Shown: positions 52,567-63,707 of the stretch, piece after piece
Layout: each line of letters starts with the position of its first letter
Numbering within the stretch: the stretch's first letter is position 1
DNA from: Kudoa neothunni
Taxonomy: Eukaryota > Cnidaria
DNA length: 64,000 nt
Direction of reading: 5' to 3'
Assembly: GCA_964304625.1 (NCBI GenBank)
Contig: OZ199839.1
Location: forward strand, 10,974,001-11,038,000
The notes under the pieces: model-generated
What the model was told of the DNA's origin: nothing
What the model saw: the letters and a program-made list of their open reading frames with translations, nothing else
The model's database searches: none
Position numbers and translations under genes: made by a program

Positions 52567-54420
52567 TACACTAGTGCTGGGATATTGTGTAGCAGGGATA
52601 CCTACGCACTTATGATATTATGGTAATATTTCCTAATAAAAATAACCAATTTTGTTATTTATTATAATTAGAACTTAAAAATGTTTAATCAAGCAAAATT
52701 ATTATTAAAAAATATTGTTTAGTGTAAGAGGAAATTTGGTTGCATGCTTATTGCGCACCAAAAATCCCCCAATTAAATCCAACGACGTGGTTAGTACGCA
52801 GTTAAGAAATCTTAGAAAATATCGATATTTAGATGATTAAGTTAAAATAATAAAATATTATGAATGGAATTAAAAAATTCAATGATTCCATGGCCAAACT
52901 GTTGAGAAATTTGAATTAAAATCAATATTTTCCTTAACTGCATACTGTTAAAAAAACAGTATTCTGAAAGATTGTAACATTAGGCGCCTAGAACACAGCA
53001 GGGAACCTTCAGAAAAGTAATTTCAACATTTTAGATTCTTAGGTCAATGAGTGGATTGAGCTAATAAGATTACGTAATATCGAACTCTCTCAGGACGATA
53101 TAATTAAAAAAACCTTCGATTATTCATATGAAATTAAAAATAGAATTTCTTTGGTTGATAGAGGTTGGTTTCAAAGATTTTCTTCAAGAGTTGGATCGAA
53201 AATAATAAATTCTTAGATGAATCCAAGAGTGTTGTTCTTGAAATAGTTTCCTCTTGGAGTGTTTAACTTTAACAGTTGATCGAAAACTATGATCAAAAAG
53301 ATATTTTTGATTAGGCTGAAACTGGACTATTTTACTAGAAAAGAAAAGGTAAAATATAATTTAAATTTACATCTCTATCTGAAATTTAATGTATGGTCAA
53401 GCATTTAAAATGGAGGAAAACTTGAACGGTTCTAAAAAATCCAAAGAGAGAATAACAATTGCTGCTATCTATTCAATGCCAGAAAAAGACTCTTATTAAT
53501 AATTCGCAATCATGAAAGACCTATGCTTCCCTATTAGGCTAAAATTAAGACTTTATTTTTTGAAAATATCTGAAGCAATAAAAGCACGAACTTTATCAAT
53601 GGAAGAGAAAATTCAACCAACCTACTGCAACTATTAAATTATTAAATCAAACAACCATTAACAATTTTAATTGCATTTAAAAAAATCTCCCGACGAATTA
53701 TTATATAAATAGATTTTCTGTCAATTCCATTAATATTGTTGATGATAATTTAATTAACGATCCTTCAGATTTACTTGAAGATATGTACATGATGAAAGAA
53801 ATGTGGGAACTAATGAGTGAAAGAACAATCAAAAACATTTATAACAAAATTATTCTTGTTAATAACTGTGAATCAGAGGGTACTATCCTTTCAACTGGAA
53901 GTAATTTCCCAGAAAATCAATCTGATGATTGTGTTATTGAAGAAGAAATTATTTGAGTTAGAGGTCCGGAAGAAAGATGTGTTAACTCAATAAATAATGA
54001 AGTCGATGCAATGAATGAATTGTTTACGGATGCAAATTATGAAAAAACGGACATTATCTGTTCCATCAATTAAGTCAGTGAGCGTTTAAATACGTTAAGA
54101 ACAAATATTTTTTCTCATTACCTATCTATGTTAGAAAATTCAACAAAATTGAACTCATTCATCCGTAGAATAAGACATGGTTCGAAAAGAATGATAAAAT
54201 AATTGATTATTTAAAAAATTTGTATATTTTCGATTATAGTTTATTTATTTTATATTCGCTGACTTGTGCGCTTAACATTAAACTTTTCTAAATATTTACA
54301 GGTTATCATTAATATTGGAAGGCAAATGTAATTGTTAAATACAAAATACGACAGCGCGCCAATACCAAATATCTGGTAAATGTGCGCGCAGACATGGATA
54401 CTTCGTCTATGCACCTAAAA
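52567..54420 (+). mobile_element. pogo/Tigger-type transposon with decayed transposase
   Basis: The left end TACACTAGTGCTGGGATATT at 52567 resembles the ends at 14300 and 28659. Subterminal TGCTTATTGCGCACC and GTGGTTAGTACGCAG (about 52744-52801) match those at 28688-28742. Plus-strand coding fragments at about 53040-54150 include a CENP-B-like helix-turn-helix piece (EIKNRISLVDRGWFQRFSSR) and KERITIAAIYSM, as in Tigger transposases, broken by stops. The right boundary is set by inverted subterminal motifs up to TATGCACC at about 54418 and is approximate. Confidence 0.6.
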
Positions 54421-54964
54421 GTTTTACACAGTTTTCTAAAAATCCCATCCACTTTATAAGTGTTAATTGAGTTATATTAGTGTTATTAATTATTATTTCA
54501 ATTTTGAAATATTCTGTGATAGAAGACGGCCAGAAATAAAATAGGAAATAAACAACATGTGTATCACGTGATTCAAGTATTTAGGCGATTTCCTGAGTGA
54601 GCGTTGTTATTAGTTTGGGTTTTTATTCTCCATAGTGCAATATTCTAAGCCACACTTAAAGAGACACTTTTGATAATGTGTTTGTAGGGTATCATGCCCT
54701 AAAATACCCTTCATAACACTAAAAAGTTTATTACTCTTTATATTATAATTGATACATACAACAAATAGCAATCCAACTTTAGATGAAAAACGAATATTAT
54801 TGCTAAATATAAAATTATAACGTAATACAATAGCCTTTCTTTGTCAGGGGAGAAAACTAAAACTACACTGCAACTTAGCATATAAATCAATATGCGAAAT
54901 TTATTTTTCAAAAATAATGGGGAATTATGTAATATGTGGATTAGAAGGGTTGTAATCCACCAAT
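54421..54964. other. intergenic
   Basis: AT-rich, nothing recognised. Confidence 0.4.
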
Positions 54965-55040
54965 CACACTCGTCATCGAGAGTATAACGGTATGGCACCA
55001 CCGCCTTTAATGCTAATAACGCAGGTTCGAATTGGGATTC
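54965..55040 (+). repeat. tRNA-like sequence, second copy
   Basis: Contains GTATGGCACCACCGCCTTTA, 19 of 20 identical to the minus-strand copy at 35426-35500, preceded by an A-box-like GAGTATAACGG and followed by a B-box-like AGGTTCGAATT. The anticodon stem cannot pair and the acceptor stem is absent. It is a dispersed tRNA-derived relic. Confidence 0.45.
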
Positions 55041-55182
55041 GAACCTTCTGTTACATCATATATTTCATCTATATTATTATATTTAATATTTATTTGTTAT
55101 ATTTTATAAACGCAAGGCATGTTTGTTTTTTAATGAATAAGAATAAAAATAATCATTTATTTGATGAATGGTAACGGATTAA

Positions 55183-55985
55183 CCCTCTAAGGTACACAAA
55201 AACGATTACACTCCAACTGACTTGGGTCTCTTGGATCCTAGATTTTTATTTTACGATAGTTAATAAAAAATATTTCAAAAGTCCCTACGAACTTTAAGAA
55301 ATTTCTACGGAAAAAATTTTGAGAAAAATGGGATTCATTGAGCCAGTTAATCCTACAAAATCCTATTCGGTAGACTTATACAACGTTTAGTAAATTTTCG
55401 TTTAAATAAATCAACAATCTTTCATATTATAGAGAAATAAACATAAAAGAAACAAAAAATTTTTGAATATCGAAGCCAATAGATTTGTATTTTGAACACT
55501 GATTATACTTACTCGAATAATGGAATCGAGTGTTTATTATTTACCATTTTGGCGAGTGAACATTTTCAGAATACTTTCTAAAAGTTTGATTCCATTATTT
55601 CGATTTCTTAGGAATAATATGAACTGGGGTGTTTTAGTTATATTCTGATCCTTTGATTGTTAACAAGTAATTGTTGGTATAAATATAATAAAAATTATAC
55701 CGTTTAATTTTAAACATCCAAAATTGATTAAATGCCTAAGAATTTGCATTCTAATCATGCAACATCTGTGTCGCTTGATTTTATCATTCAACGAGCTTGT
55801 ACAACGTGATATATTAGCTTGCCCTATGAATCCTCTTTTTCTCAAATTTTAGCCGGTAGAAATTTCCTAAAATTTGTGTGGTATTTTGAAATATTTTTTT
55901 ATCAGCTATCGTAAAATTAAAACCTGGGGTCCAAAAGACCCCAAGTTTATTATCGGATAAACTAATTTTCATTATTTTATACGGG
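55183..55985. mobile_element. piggyBac-like non-autonomous element
   Basis: TTAA at 55179-55182 precedes CCCTCTAAGGTACACAAAAA. An inner inverted repeat pairs CTTGGGTCTCTTGGATCCTA (about 55223) with the reverse complement of CCTGGGGTCCAAAAGACCCC (55923). The right terminus is decayed, so the end coordinate is an estimate from symmetry. A 61-codon minus frame at 55660-55845 inside has no recognised domain. Confidence 0.5.
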
Positions 55986-56290
55986 AAAAATTGATTCGGA
56001 GTTCGAACACATTTCTAGAACGGATAATGGTCCATGTCCGAGGTTGCACTGTACATTAGAAAAAGAACGCGAAAAATTATCTCAAACTAATTATTTCATC
56101 AATGTTAATAAAATCAGAGTGATTCAGAATATTTATTTGAGGAATTTCCGCATTTTTTAGATATATTGGATAATCGCACATAAAGCTTCGAAACTCTGTT
56201 ACATATAAGACGCGCACGCACACAACAAGAAACATTCACGAAATAAAACCTTATTATCTAAAAAATATCTCATAATTCAGCAAACATATG
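55986..56290. other. intergenic, downstream of HCCS
   Basis: AT-rich; nothing recognised. Confidence 0.4.
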
Positions 56291-57275
56291 TTAACTGTCT
56301 GTTTCTTTGAATATGCCATATAAGGAGGCGGCCTGTCGTAAAAAAGCAGCTTTAGTTCGAACCACAAAAGACTCGACGGAATCGAACGCGGGTCTAATAT
56401 CCATATGAACAAAATCGCCTCTCTTGTAGTCTTCTTCAGATCCAACGTCATAATAATCAATAATATAGCGGATCTCCTTGCCGTAGCGATCTATTATCCA
56501 GTCATGTCGATCAAAAGGAAGCTCATAACTAAAAATGAATAAAATATTTGACGCGGGAAGGAGATTGAGAAAAATTGATCCCATCAATACACATAGAGGG
56601 GTGATTACGATTGATGTGTGAAGACAAAGAAAACGTAACTACCCTAATAACTGCCTAAATCGAGCTCGTGGGGAATATTTTTTTGCCAGGCCAGAAAACT
56701 TTTTCAACTTAATATCCGAGCTATCTCTATATTTATAAAATATATCACCAATGTGTTATGCATCAAAATAGATAAATAATATACACGCCAGAAAGCTGTT
56801 CCCATTTGCAAATTTCTCTCCACGCCTCTTCATTATTTCGATTGTGTATACGAATGATGTTGGTCATGTCGTTTGGTGAAATTTGTGAAGTTTCCCATCG
56901 CCAACCTTTCTTCAGCATAGCATTCCAAAACATCTGCTCTGATGGATAGACCCATTTTTCTTCTTCGCCATTTTCAGTGTATTTCTTTATAGTGGAAACT
57001 TGTCTATCTTTATGTAGGGGGAAAGGTTGACCGGGGGACGGTTGTTGATTTGGTGGTTGCATCTAAAACACAAAGGTGCACTCATTAAAATTATTCAGTA
57101 ATGATAATAATGTGGACAAAATTCTGAGAATCACATTATTCATTGGATTGATTTGTTCTTCCTCATTAATAAACGGACATTTCGAACCATCATTTTTAGG
57201 TGTGGTTTCATTATCATTAATGGAGTTAAGTTGAGATGATGCGTCCTGATCCAGTCGAGATGTATTCTGACCCAT
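56291..57275 (-). CDS. HCCS: holocytochrome c synthase
   Basis: Mitochondrial intermembrane-space lyase that attaches haem to cytochrome c (and c1 in animals). Four exons (57275-57135, 57062-56785, 56726-56643, 56528-56291) sum to 741 nt, 246 residues; human is 268. The N-terminus is short and polar with one Cys-Pro haem-regulatory motif (SKCPF). Then come [20 protein letters not shown], nearly identical to human, [17 protein letters not shown] with the histidine of the haem-handling region, [25 protein letters not shown], and [12 protein letters not shown]. All family blocks are present and in frame, so it should be active. It is divergently paired with NHP2. Confidence 0.96.
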
Positions 57276-57458
57276 TCTGCAGACTAAAACAACCACTGTA
57301 AATTTCTCTTGTTTCCACTCTCACAGCCATACACTGCTTTGAGTTTAAGAGTTAAATATGAGGGAGGTAAATTCAAGAGTTTGGCGCAGGCTCGACGTTA
57401 GTTATCTAAACACACGTGCCTCGTGACCCCAAAATCTACACTCTATTTGTCTGTCGCA
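57276..57458. promoter_or_regulatory. shared intergenic region of HCCS and NHP2
   Basis: Only 183 bases separate the two start codons, which face away from each other, so both promoters and 5' UTRs must lie here. No TATA box is evident. A CACGTG-like core (ACACGTGC) lies at 57412-57419. Confidence 0.6.
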
Positions 57459-58085
57459 ATGGCTGAAGAAACTGAGTTGTGTAAACGAGTGGAAGAAGAA
57501 TTTATTCGAGATCGTGATAATAACCAAGAGCAGCAATATGACGAATTACTCAATCATTTGATACCAATAGCAACCCCATTAGCCAATTACAAGCTATGTA
57601 AATCGATTTGTCGCCTGATTCGTAAAGGTAGTTGGAATGGTAGTTGATTCTGAGTGAATTTTAATTGAACTACATAGCAACGAAAATAAAAAAATGTTCA
57701 CGTGGAGTCAAAGCTGTCAATAAATCTATTAGAAAAGGCATCAAAGGGTATTTAATTCTGCCATTATTCGTTCTAAATCAAGTTGTTTATCGATTATCTA
57801 ACACATGTAGAATCGTAATACTTGCAGGAGATACAAGTCCAATGGATAATATTAGTCATTATGCTGTGTGGTGTGAATCACTCCAAAACCTTCCCTCTTC
57901 TATAGTATGTATTGAGGATTGTCGCTGTACGATTTTTGCGTTGTTTGTAGATGATCTCCAATGCTATGCAAGTTGTTGGGCACACTGCTTGTTTAATGAT
58001 ACAGTTTGACGACAGCTACATTGACAAATACGAGAAAATTATTGCCAAAATTTCTAAAATGCCATTTCCTGTCGCCTTGGAATAA
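57459..58085 (+). CDS. NHP2: H/ACA ribonucleoprotein subunit NHP2
   Basis: L7Ae-family protein of H/ACA RNPs, which guide pseudouridylation of rRNA and snRNA and bind telomerase RNA; it acts in the nucleolus and Cajal bodies. Four exons (57459-57627, 57678-57747, 57811-57904, 57951-58085) sum to 468 nt, 155 residues; human is 153. Visible: an acidic N-terminus, LLNHLIPIATPLANYKLCK, KIKKCSRGVKAVNKSIRKG for the RNA-contacting helix, IVILAGDTSPMDNISHYAVWC, and a final helix YIDKYEKIIAKIS. The segment after NLPSSIMISNAMQ is more divergent than in human but keeps length. The full length and motif order separate it from ribosomal L7Ae or SNU13. Confidence 0.93.
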
Positions 58086-58290
58086 CGAATATAGATCATG
58101 TGTATTTACTTATAGTTTGTTATTGTCTGCATTTACATGATGTTTTTGTGTTATTTTCCATTTTGTAAGAAATGTAGCTATTTATAAATAATGATATATT
58201 TATTTTTTGTTTTATATAAAATTAATTATTGGCCATTAATAGATTAAAATGTCAAAAGATATAGTGTTTTTGATCTAAAATGTGAAATAA

Positions 58291-59418
58291 CCCTCTAGTG
58301 GTATATCTTTTTTACACAGTAAATCAATATGTAATAGACTCCAGTTATTATTCTAATAAAATTTTGTCTTTGGTTTGACAAACTAATTTTTTTTCGAGAA
58401 TTATTGTATAAGTTTTTATTTTAGTTTATCCTGTAATGGTCTTTGGGGTAAAATTTAACCCATTTTTTTGATTAAAAATATTTAAAAAATGTAAACTACT
58501 TCGAACTTAAATATAATAAAATTCCTATGAGTAGTTTTTGTAGAAAGTAAGGAAATGTTAAATAAATTAATTAAAACGCATGCACGAATTATATGGAGAT
58601 GTGTGATTCTAATGATTTCATTGATGAATTTTGTTTATCAGAGAATGAACATTGTGTTGTTGACAAAAATGTCTTCTTATAGATGCTTCTTGCTGAAAAA
58701 TTTATGGAAAAATTTACCATAGAGATATTACGTTAAAAACTAGATACCACCATGCCTCGAATCATCACCGAATAGAACCCCGTTGTGGTAGCATTTTTTG
58801 TATTCCGTGAAAAATATCTTTTGGTATCTTATGTTCTCAATAATTCAAAATCGTGAGTTTCTTAACGATATCGTTGAACAATTAAACAAAACATTGTTGA
58901 CAACAAATTCCACGAACAAAACAATAAAAAACAGGTCTCGGCATTATTTATGCTCCCCAATAGGAACCTCTTCTTAATGTAAAGCGGAGCAACATGTGGA
59001 TACAACGAGAGGAAAAATGATAAAAAATTGTCTAAATAGTGCGAAAATTGTTATAAGTTTTATTGTCCAATTCACCGCATTTAAAACGGTTTTAACTTCG
59101 CATAACTGTCAATAATCCTTTTGATGTTTTGTTTTAATATTTCAACTGTCACAGCATGTTTAATTCCGCTGAATTAACCCAATTACTTTATAATGAAACA
59201 TCGATGTGTACCGACATAAGACGGATCGTAAACTAAGCCGATTTTCGCGGGGATTACGTCAAAATTTAATATGCATTTTCCAGTGTTTCATCCATAGGAG
59301 TTAAAAATTATTCTACAATATTGATTATTAGAATTTTAAAATGTTATAATTCAAAAAAACGTGGGGTAAAATTTACCCCAAAATCCATTACATGGTCTTT
59401 TTTTGGATCATTAGAGAG
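58291..59418 (+). mobile_element. internally decayed piggyBac element
   Basis: The left end CCCTCTAGTG at 58291, after TAA, pairs with TTAGAGAG ending at 59418. Inside, TGTAATGG...TTTGGGGTAAA near 58433 is inverted against GGGGTAAAATTTACCCC near 59363. A plus-strand acidic start (SNDFIDEFCLSENEHC at about 58600) and a cysteine tail (CENCYKFYCPIHRI near 59040) are the two ends of a piggyBac transposase with most of the DDE core absent and several stops. Confidence 0.6.
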
Positions 59419-60737
59419 TTAGAATATTATGTATTACAATTATTCATAATTTAGGATTGTATAGGATTTTAGAAATACATTAACTAATATATTTTAACCA
59501 ATATTTCTTAGGCTTTAGAATAAATCAAGATAATCGGGCTGTAGGTAGAAGCTGTTTGAGTTAACCCTCCCGGGATGAAGGGGGTGCGTTATTCATCCCA
59601 ATTTGTGTATTTTTAAACGTTAACTATCCACCTTATATTCAGTGAAATCTCTCCATATGATTCAATGTTTTATTTAAAAAATTCAAATTATTCAGTTTGA
59701 ATGAAATTGACTTAACATTACTCTTTTAAAAAGATGTAGACTATCTTCAGTTTGAAATATCATTAATGACAATATGCAATGATTATTATACGATGTAAAA
59801 TTAATTTTCACATTAAGAAGATTCAACAAATTAAAAATAAAATTTCTAAGAACCTTAAGAAATTCTACTTTTAACTTCCGCCGACAGATTCCGTGGACAA
59901 TGAGATTACTTTGGGGTTAATTTGAGATACACACGGTTGATAATTTTGTTATTTGGGTTTTGTGGGAAAATTTTTCAGTCTTTAATTTTTGATATTTTTG
60001 GACAAAGAAATGAAGTTAAAAATTCAATTCCTCCCGCCATCGGTAATAATGGGGTCACGTTACAAAACATATAAACTCAATAAAATCTAGTTTACTTTAA
60101 TAAGACGTAATTCATACAAAATATATCAATTAAAAAATATAACATTTTTTATTTTAAATGTTAAAAATTATAAAATAAAGTTCATCTTTAAATTTATAAA
60201 TTATATATAAACGTGTATTTTTAATGGTAATATAGATATTATTGATTAATTATAGATTATATTTATTATTTTTTTAAACCAAATGATAGATATAACGTTA
60301 TGAAACCTACAATCGATTAAATTTTACAGATAAATAGTAAATATTTTTAATATTTCACAACATATCCTTTTTAAAGGAATTTATGAACTACAACAATTAG
60401 TCGATTCATGATTTTTGTATCTTAATATAACTTTTAATAATTTTTAGACGGATAAATATCACCTATCGTGCCATTTCTTTTTTAATTATACCCTAATGAG
60501 CCTAGTTAATGTAATAATCTGTCTTTAACATAATTTTTGGGAAATTTTTCTAATTGATACAAAAATATAAATTATTTGATAAATATGTGTATAATCATTC
60601 TAAAATTAATAGGTTAACACTTAACACTAATTAAAATAAACTTAACAATGCCCTAATTTACTATAGATATTTATTCATTGAGGATTGGAAAAAGATATAA
60701 TTTATAAATTTTAGCAATAAAACAAAATCTAAAAAAT
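59419..60737. other. repeat-rich intergenic stretch
   Basis: A further piggyBac-type left end occurs at 59561 (TTAA, then CCCTCCCGGGATGAAGGGGG). No matching right end was found. The remainder (60060-60730) is very AT-rich without recognisable content. Confidence 0.4.
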
Positions 60738-60983
60738 CTAAATATGTTTAATTGTATCTAAAAGTTTAGAAAGAACACGTTTCCTGTGGGATCTTTTAAA
60801 TATCCATTCGGTAATTAGGAAGCGATCATTTCCGCTTAAAAGTGCTCCACAGTCCCTCAATTCGATTGGTGTGGACTCCTGTCGTGTAGACGAGACAAAC
60901 TCTCTATCATGAATTACTGTCTCATGACCGTATTCATAACCTAGCTCAGTGAGTGAACTATAGGTAGGCCATCCATCCATCCA

Positions 60984-61021
<38 letters not shown>

Positions 61022-61610
61022 ACAGATTTCCTCTCAACATAAGTGTTAATAATATTTTCAAGAGTGGGAGTGTCTCTCTTTTCGGTTTCCACCATAAAGA
61101 CTCCTCCAGCCTCATCCACACCACCAACTATCCATAGACTTTGGTTTTGTAGGATTCTGCCAACTCCAAACTTCCTCTTGCAGATTTGATTTTCGTCTGT
61201 TTGGACTTTCACGCCAGGATCACCAACTTTGTTTGGGTTACGAATGAAATGACTCAAACAAATTCCACATGTAGAATTTTCCCAATCCGCAATAGTGGTG
61301 GAAGAATTAATACGGCATTCTTACATTAAGAAGGATTGTTCCGTCACTCCCACGGTCCAAAAGTATAAAATCCTTAAAATTTGATACAGAGAAAGTTGGA
61401 CTTGGTAGAAAAACGCGATCTTTCGTAAAGAGCATTCCTTCCTGCACGACTTGAAACAGCAGCGGAAACTGTAGCCATCAGCAGTATTGTTCCTTGGAGA
61501 AAGCTCCATTTGACTTCCACTGGAGCAAACCATTGATGTTGATAGCAAGTCAAGTTGTTGGAAAAAATAATTAAATCTTTATGATGATCCTTGGAGAAAC
61601 ACGTCTTCAA
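60738..61610 (-). mobile_element. Merlin transposon relic
   Basis: Minus-strand pieces of an ISXO2-like transposase: a cysteine-bearing start (DGYSFRCCFKSCRKECSLRK), QTDENQICKRKFGVGRIL, SLWIVGGVDEAGGVFMVETE, MDGWPTYSSLTELGYEYGHE, then, one base out of frame, GVHTNRIEGLWSTFKRK, the last catalytic segment. A CT/AT microsatellite (60986-61021) has grown inside the coding region between ENIINTYVE and MDGWPTY. No terminal inverted repeat was located. This copy keeps more of the catalytic core than the other two. Confidence 0.82.
60986..61021. repeat. (CT)n(AT)n microsatellite
   Basis: CT then TA dinucleotides, inside the Merlin relic. Read on the minus strand it adds a YIYIYIERERE stretch to the frame. 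Confidence 0.9.
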
Positions 61611-61649
61611 AATTTAGGTTATCTAACTTTTCGTAAGTGAAAATTGCAG

Positions 61650-61972
61650 GACGCAAGCATAATCCGGAAAACGCGAACAACTGGAAACCTGATTATTACC
61701 GATGATAGGCAACAGGCGAGCGCCGAAGGGGAGGAACTGAACTTTAACCCAAATTACGAATTCTATCAATTAATTAAATTGTCGTGGCAGTTATACGAAT
61801 GAGGGATTGTGTGCATCTGGAATGTACAAGCAGTGTCGATTTTACACCAGTAAAGTTTTCACAAAAACGCAAACTCATATATGCACAGATATTACAAATG
61901 AGATTATATTTAAGTGAATTACAAATGTATAATCGCACTGAGCGCTCAACTCCATCACAAATATTTAATTAA
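61650..61972 (+). CDS. 3' exons of an unrecognised gene
   Basis: Two exons join in phase: 61650-61789 (after TTGCAG) and 61834-61972 (after AAGCAG), with a 44-nt intron starting GTTATA. The product reads DASIIRKTRTTGNLIITDDR, then EELNFNPNYEFYQLIKLSWH, then VDFTPVKFSQKRKLIYAQIL, ending NRTERSTPSQIFN and a TAA. No start codon exon was found; upstream is the Merlin relic, which may have displaced the 5' part. No family recognised. Confidence 0.4.
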
Positions 61973-62530
61973 AAGTCAACTTAATAAAATTTGTATGAAT
62001 AAAGAAACAAAAAATAGGTTTACACATTGGTGAAATCAGTTTTGTAATATCTTAGTTATTCTAGGAGATATCCTTTACCGTAAGAATAGCCAATACCTTT
62101 CAGTATAATTGCGTAAATTTGACGGCCGAATTTAATATAAAAATAATGTTCATGATGAAACTATTTTTGTCACTGATTATGAAATAAAGTCATTCTTGGA
62201 GTTATATCTATAAGTTACGCTTGTAGACACAATATAAATAAATCTCTTCAACTCAACTCAAAGAAATTCAATTAATTTGTATTATTAATTCTAATAATTG
62301 TGGGGCTACCCTAAATTTATCCGACTGGAAGGATTTTTCACGGTCCAGATGTATTAAAAGCGTCCGTACATTCTATAAAGAGACCAAGGTACCTGAGTTA
62401 AAAAAAATTTTGCGATATTTTAAGTTTAATCGTTCTAAATGTTAATGATATTTTAAATACACTTGTTACAGATAAGACTGAGAAGCTCAAAAATTAAGAA
62501 ACATATCTCAGTCTGTAGAAGAAACAATAA
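61973..62530. other. intergenic, downstream of COX5A
   Basis: AT-rich; nothing recognised. Confidence 0.45.
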
Positions 62531-62971
62531 TCATAATTTTTGTTCAATAAAAGGAACAAATTTCTTCCAATTAAGGCGATAATGATAGATATCAATTTCA
62601 GGTAGTGTGGGAATGCCCAACTCTTTCAATTTGGGATCAACCGCATCCATAAGTTCTACCCAGTAGATGGGATCGAATCTGGAGACAAATTTGCATAGTT
62701 CCATAATTCGTATAGCTAGCACCAAATCATCAAACTCTCGGCATCTGTCCATGAATATATTGAACAGTTCAGCATCTGGAAAGTAGTCCCATTTGAAAAA
62801 CTCGTGTATATAATGATGCATTTCATTAGCATTGAGATTGGCGTTTCTAAATTGTGTTAAAACATTATATGAAAACAGCTACCTGAAAAAATCCTTGAAT
62901 TTTTCATCAGCTTCAGGTATTGTGTAATGTTGCCCGAAATCTATGTGGCGTGCAGTTGACACTATCATCAT
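62531..62971 (-). CDS. COX5A: cytochrome c oxidase subunit 5A
   Basis: Matrix-side nuclear-coded subunit of complex IV. Two exons (62971-62883, 62846-62531) with a 36-nt intron, among the shortest here, sum to 405 nt, 134 residues. Family blocks: EADEKFKDFFRNANLNANE (human ETDEEFDARWVTYFN), WDYFPDAELFNIFMDRCREF, LAIRIMELCKFV, and the C-terminal PKLKELGIPTLPEIDI (human PTLNELGISTPEEL). The leader before the mature start is only about a dozen residues (MMIVSTARHIDFGQ), shorter than the human 41, so an upstream exon is possible. The upstream frame has no other ATG nearby. It sits 401 bases downstream of UQCRH on the same strand. Confidence 0.9.
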
Positions 62972-63372
62972 TTTAATCGTGTAGAAAACAAAATTAATAC
63001 AAACTTTTAACTGCATTAACCGCTAACGGATAAAAACTTTTAGAGAGCCCTAAAACTCTCGCTGATAATGGAAGCATATTTTGGACGAGCGATAGCGGCT
63101 TTAGGCGATATTTAAAATTAGTGCGCGGCCACATTAAAGTTTCCTTAAAATAACCTAACAACACTCCGAGTTAAGACTAATAAATAAGATTTTGAGTATG
63201 TAGATTTTTAGCTGATTGTACAGCCCTTACTACATGGATAGCTTTATCTTACGAAAAAAATAAAATGATCAATTAGCAGCTAATTTTGTAATCAATAAAA
63301 AACACACAGGCTCATTTTTAAAACAAATTAATTGTTATAATATAAAATTCCAATAATATTGCGTTTGTATCG
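62972..63372. other. intergenic between COX5A and UQCRH
   Basis: Holds the COX5A promoter and UQCRH 3' end. No clear TATA box. Confidence 0.4.
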
Positions 63373-63707
63373 TTAGACAAGGTATTTTCCAAGTTCTTTC
63401 CACGCCTAAATGCATCCAACAATAATAACAGTCGTCTCCTATCTAGAACATACGCAATAATCTCTGCAAGTGTAGTACCGAAGAAGCTCTTCAGTGCAAT
63501 TTTCAGAAAATCTGTTTCCATTTAGAACTCTTCTTTGACACTTTTTCCAAAGGTCAAACAAGTTAACACATTCCACTTGTTTAGCGCAATCTTCTCTTAG
63601 TCTTATGAGTGGGTCAACAATGTCCTCTTCCTAAGTTTATATAGTCCTTTTGGAGTTTACTTTCGATAAAATACCTCTTCGCATCTTACAGTTGTCCTTG
63701 AACTCAT
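63373..63707 (-). CDS. UQCRH: cytochrome bc1 complex hinge protein (subunit 6)
   Basis: Small acidic-type subunit of complex III in the intermembrane space that helps cytochrome c1 meet cytochrome c. Three exons (63707-63675, 63630-63454, 63405-63373) sum to 243 nt, 80 residues; the mature human protein is 78. The sequence EEDIVDPLIRLREDCAKQVE matches human [20 protein letters not shown]. The four cysteines of the helical hairpin are kept (REDC, VEC, KKC, ENC), followed by the second pair TCRDYC. CTEELLRYYTCRDYC matches CTEELFDFLHARDHC. The long acidic N-terminal run of vertebrates is reduced to a few residues. Its exons are short; a longer open frame in another phase over 63318-63521 is a shadow. 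Confidence 0.88.

Noticed and set aside
63318-63521. Minus-strand 67-codon frame starting METDFLKIALKS
   Set aside because: It is the wrong frame over UQCRH exons 2-3 and an intron; the UQCRH reading is a clear family match with phase-consistent splicing.
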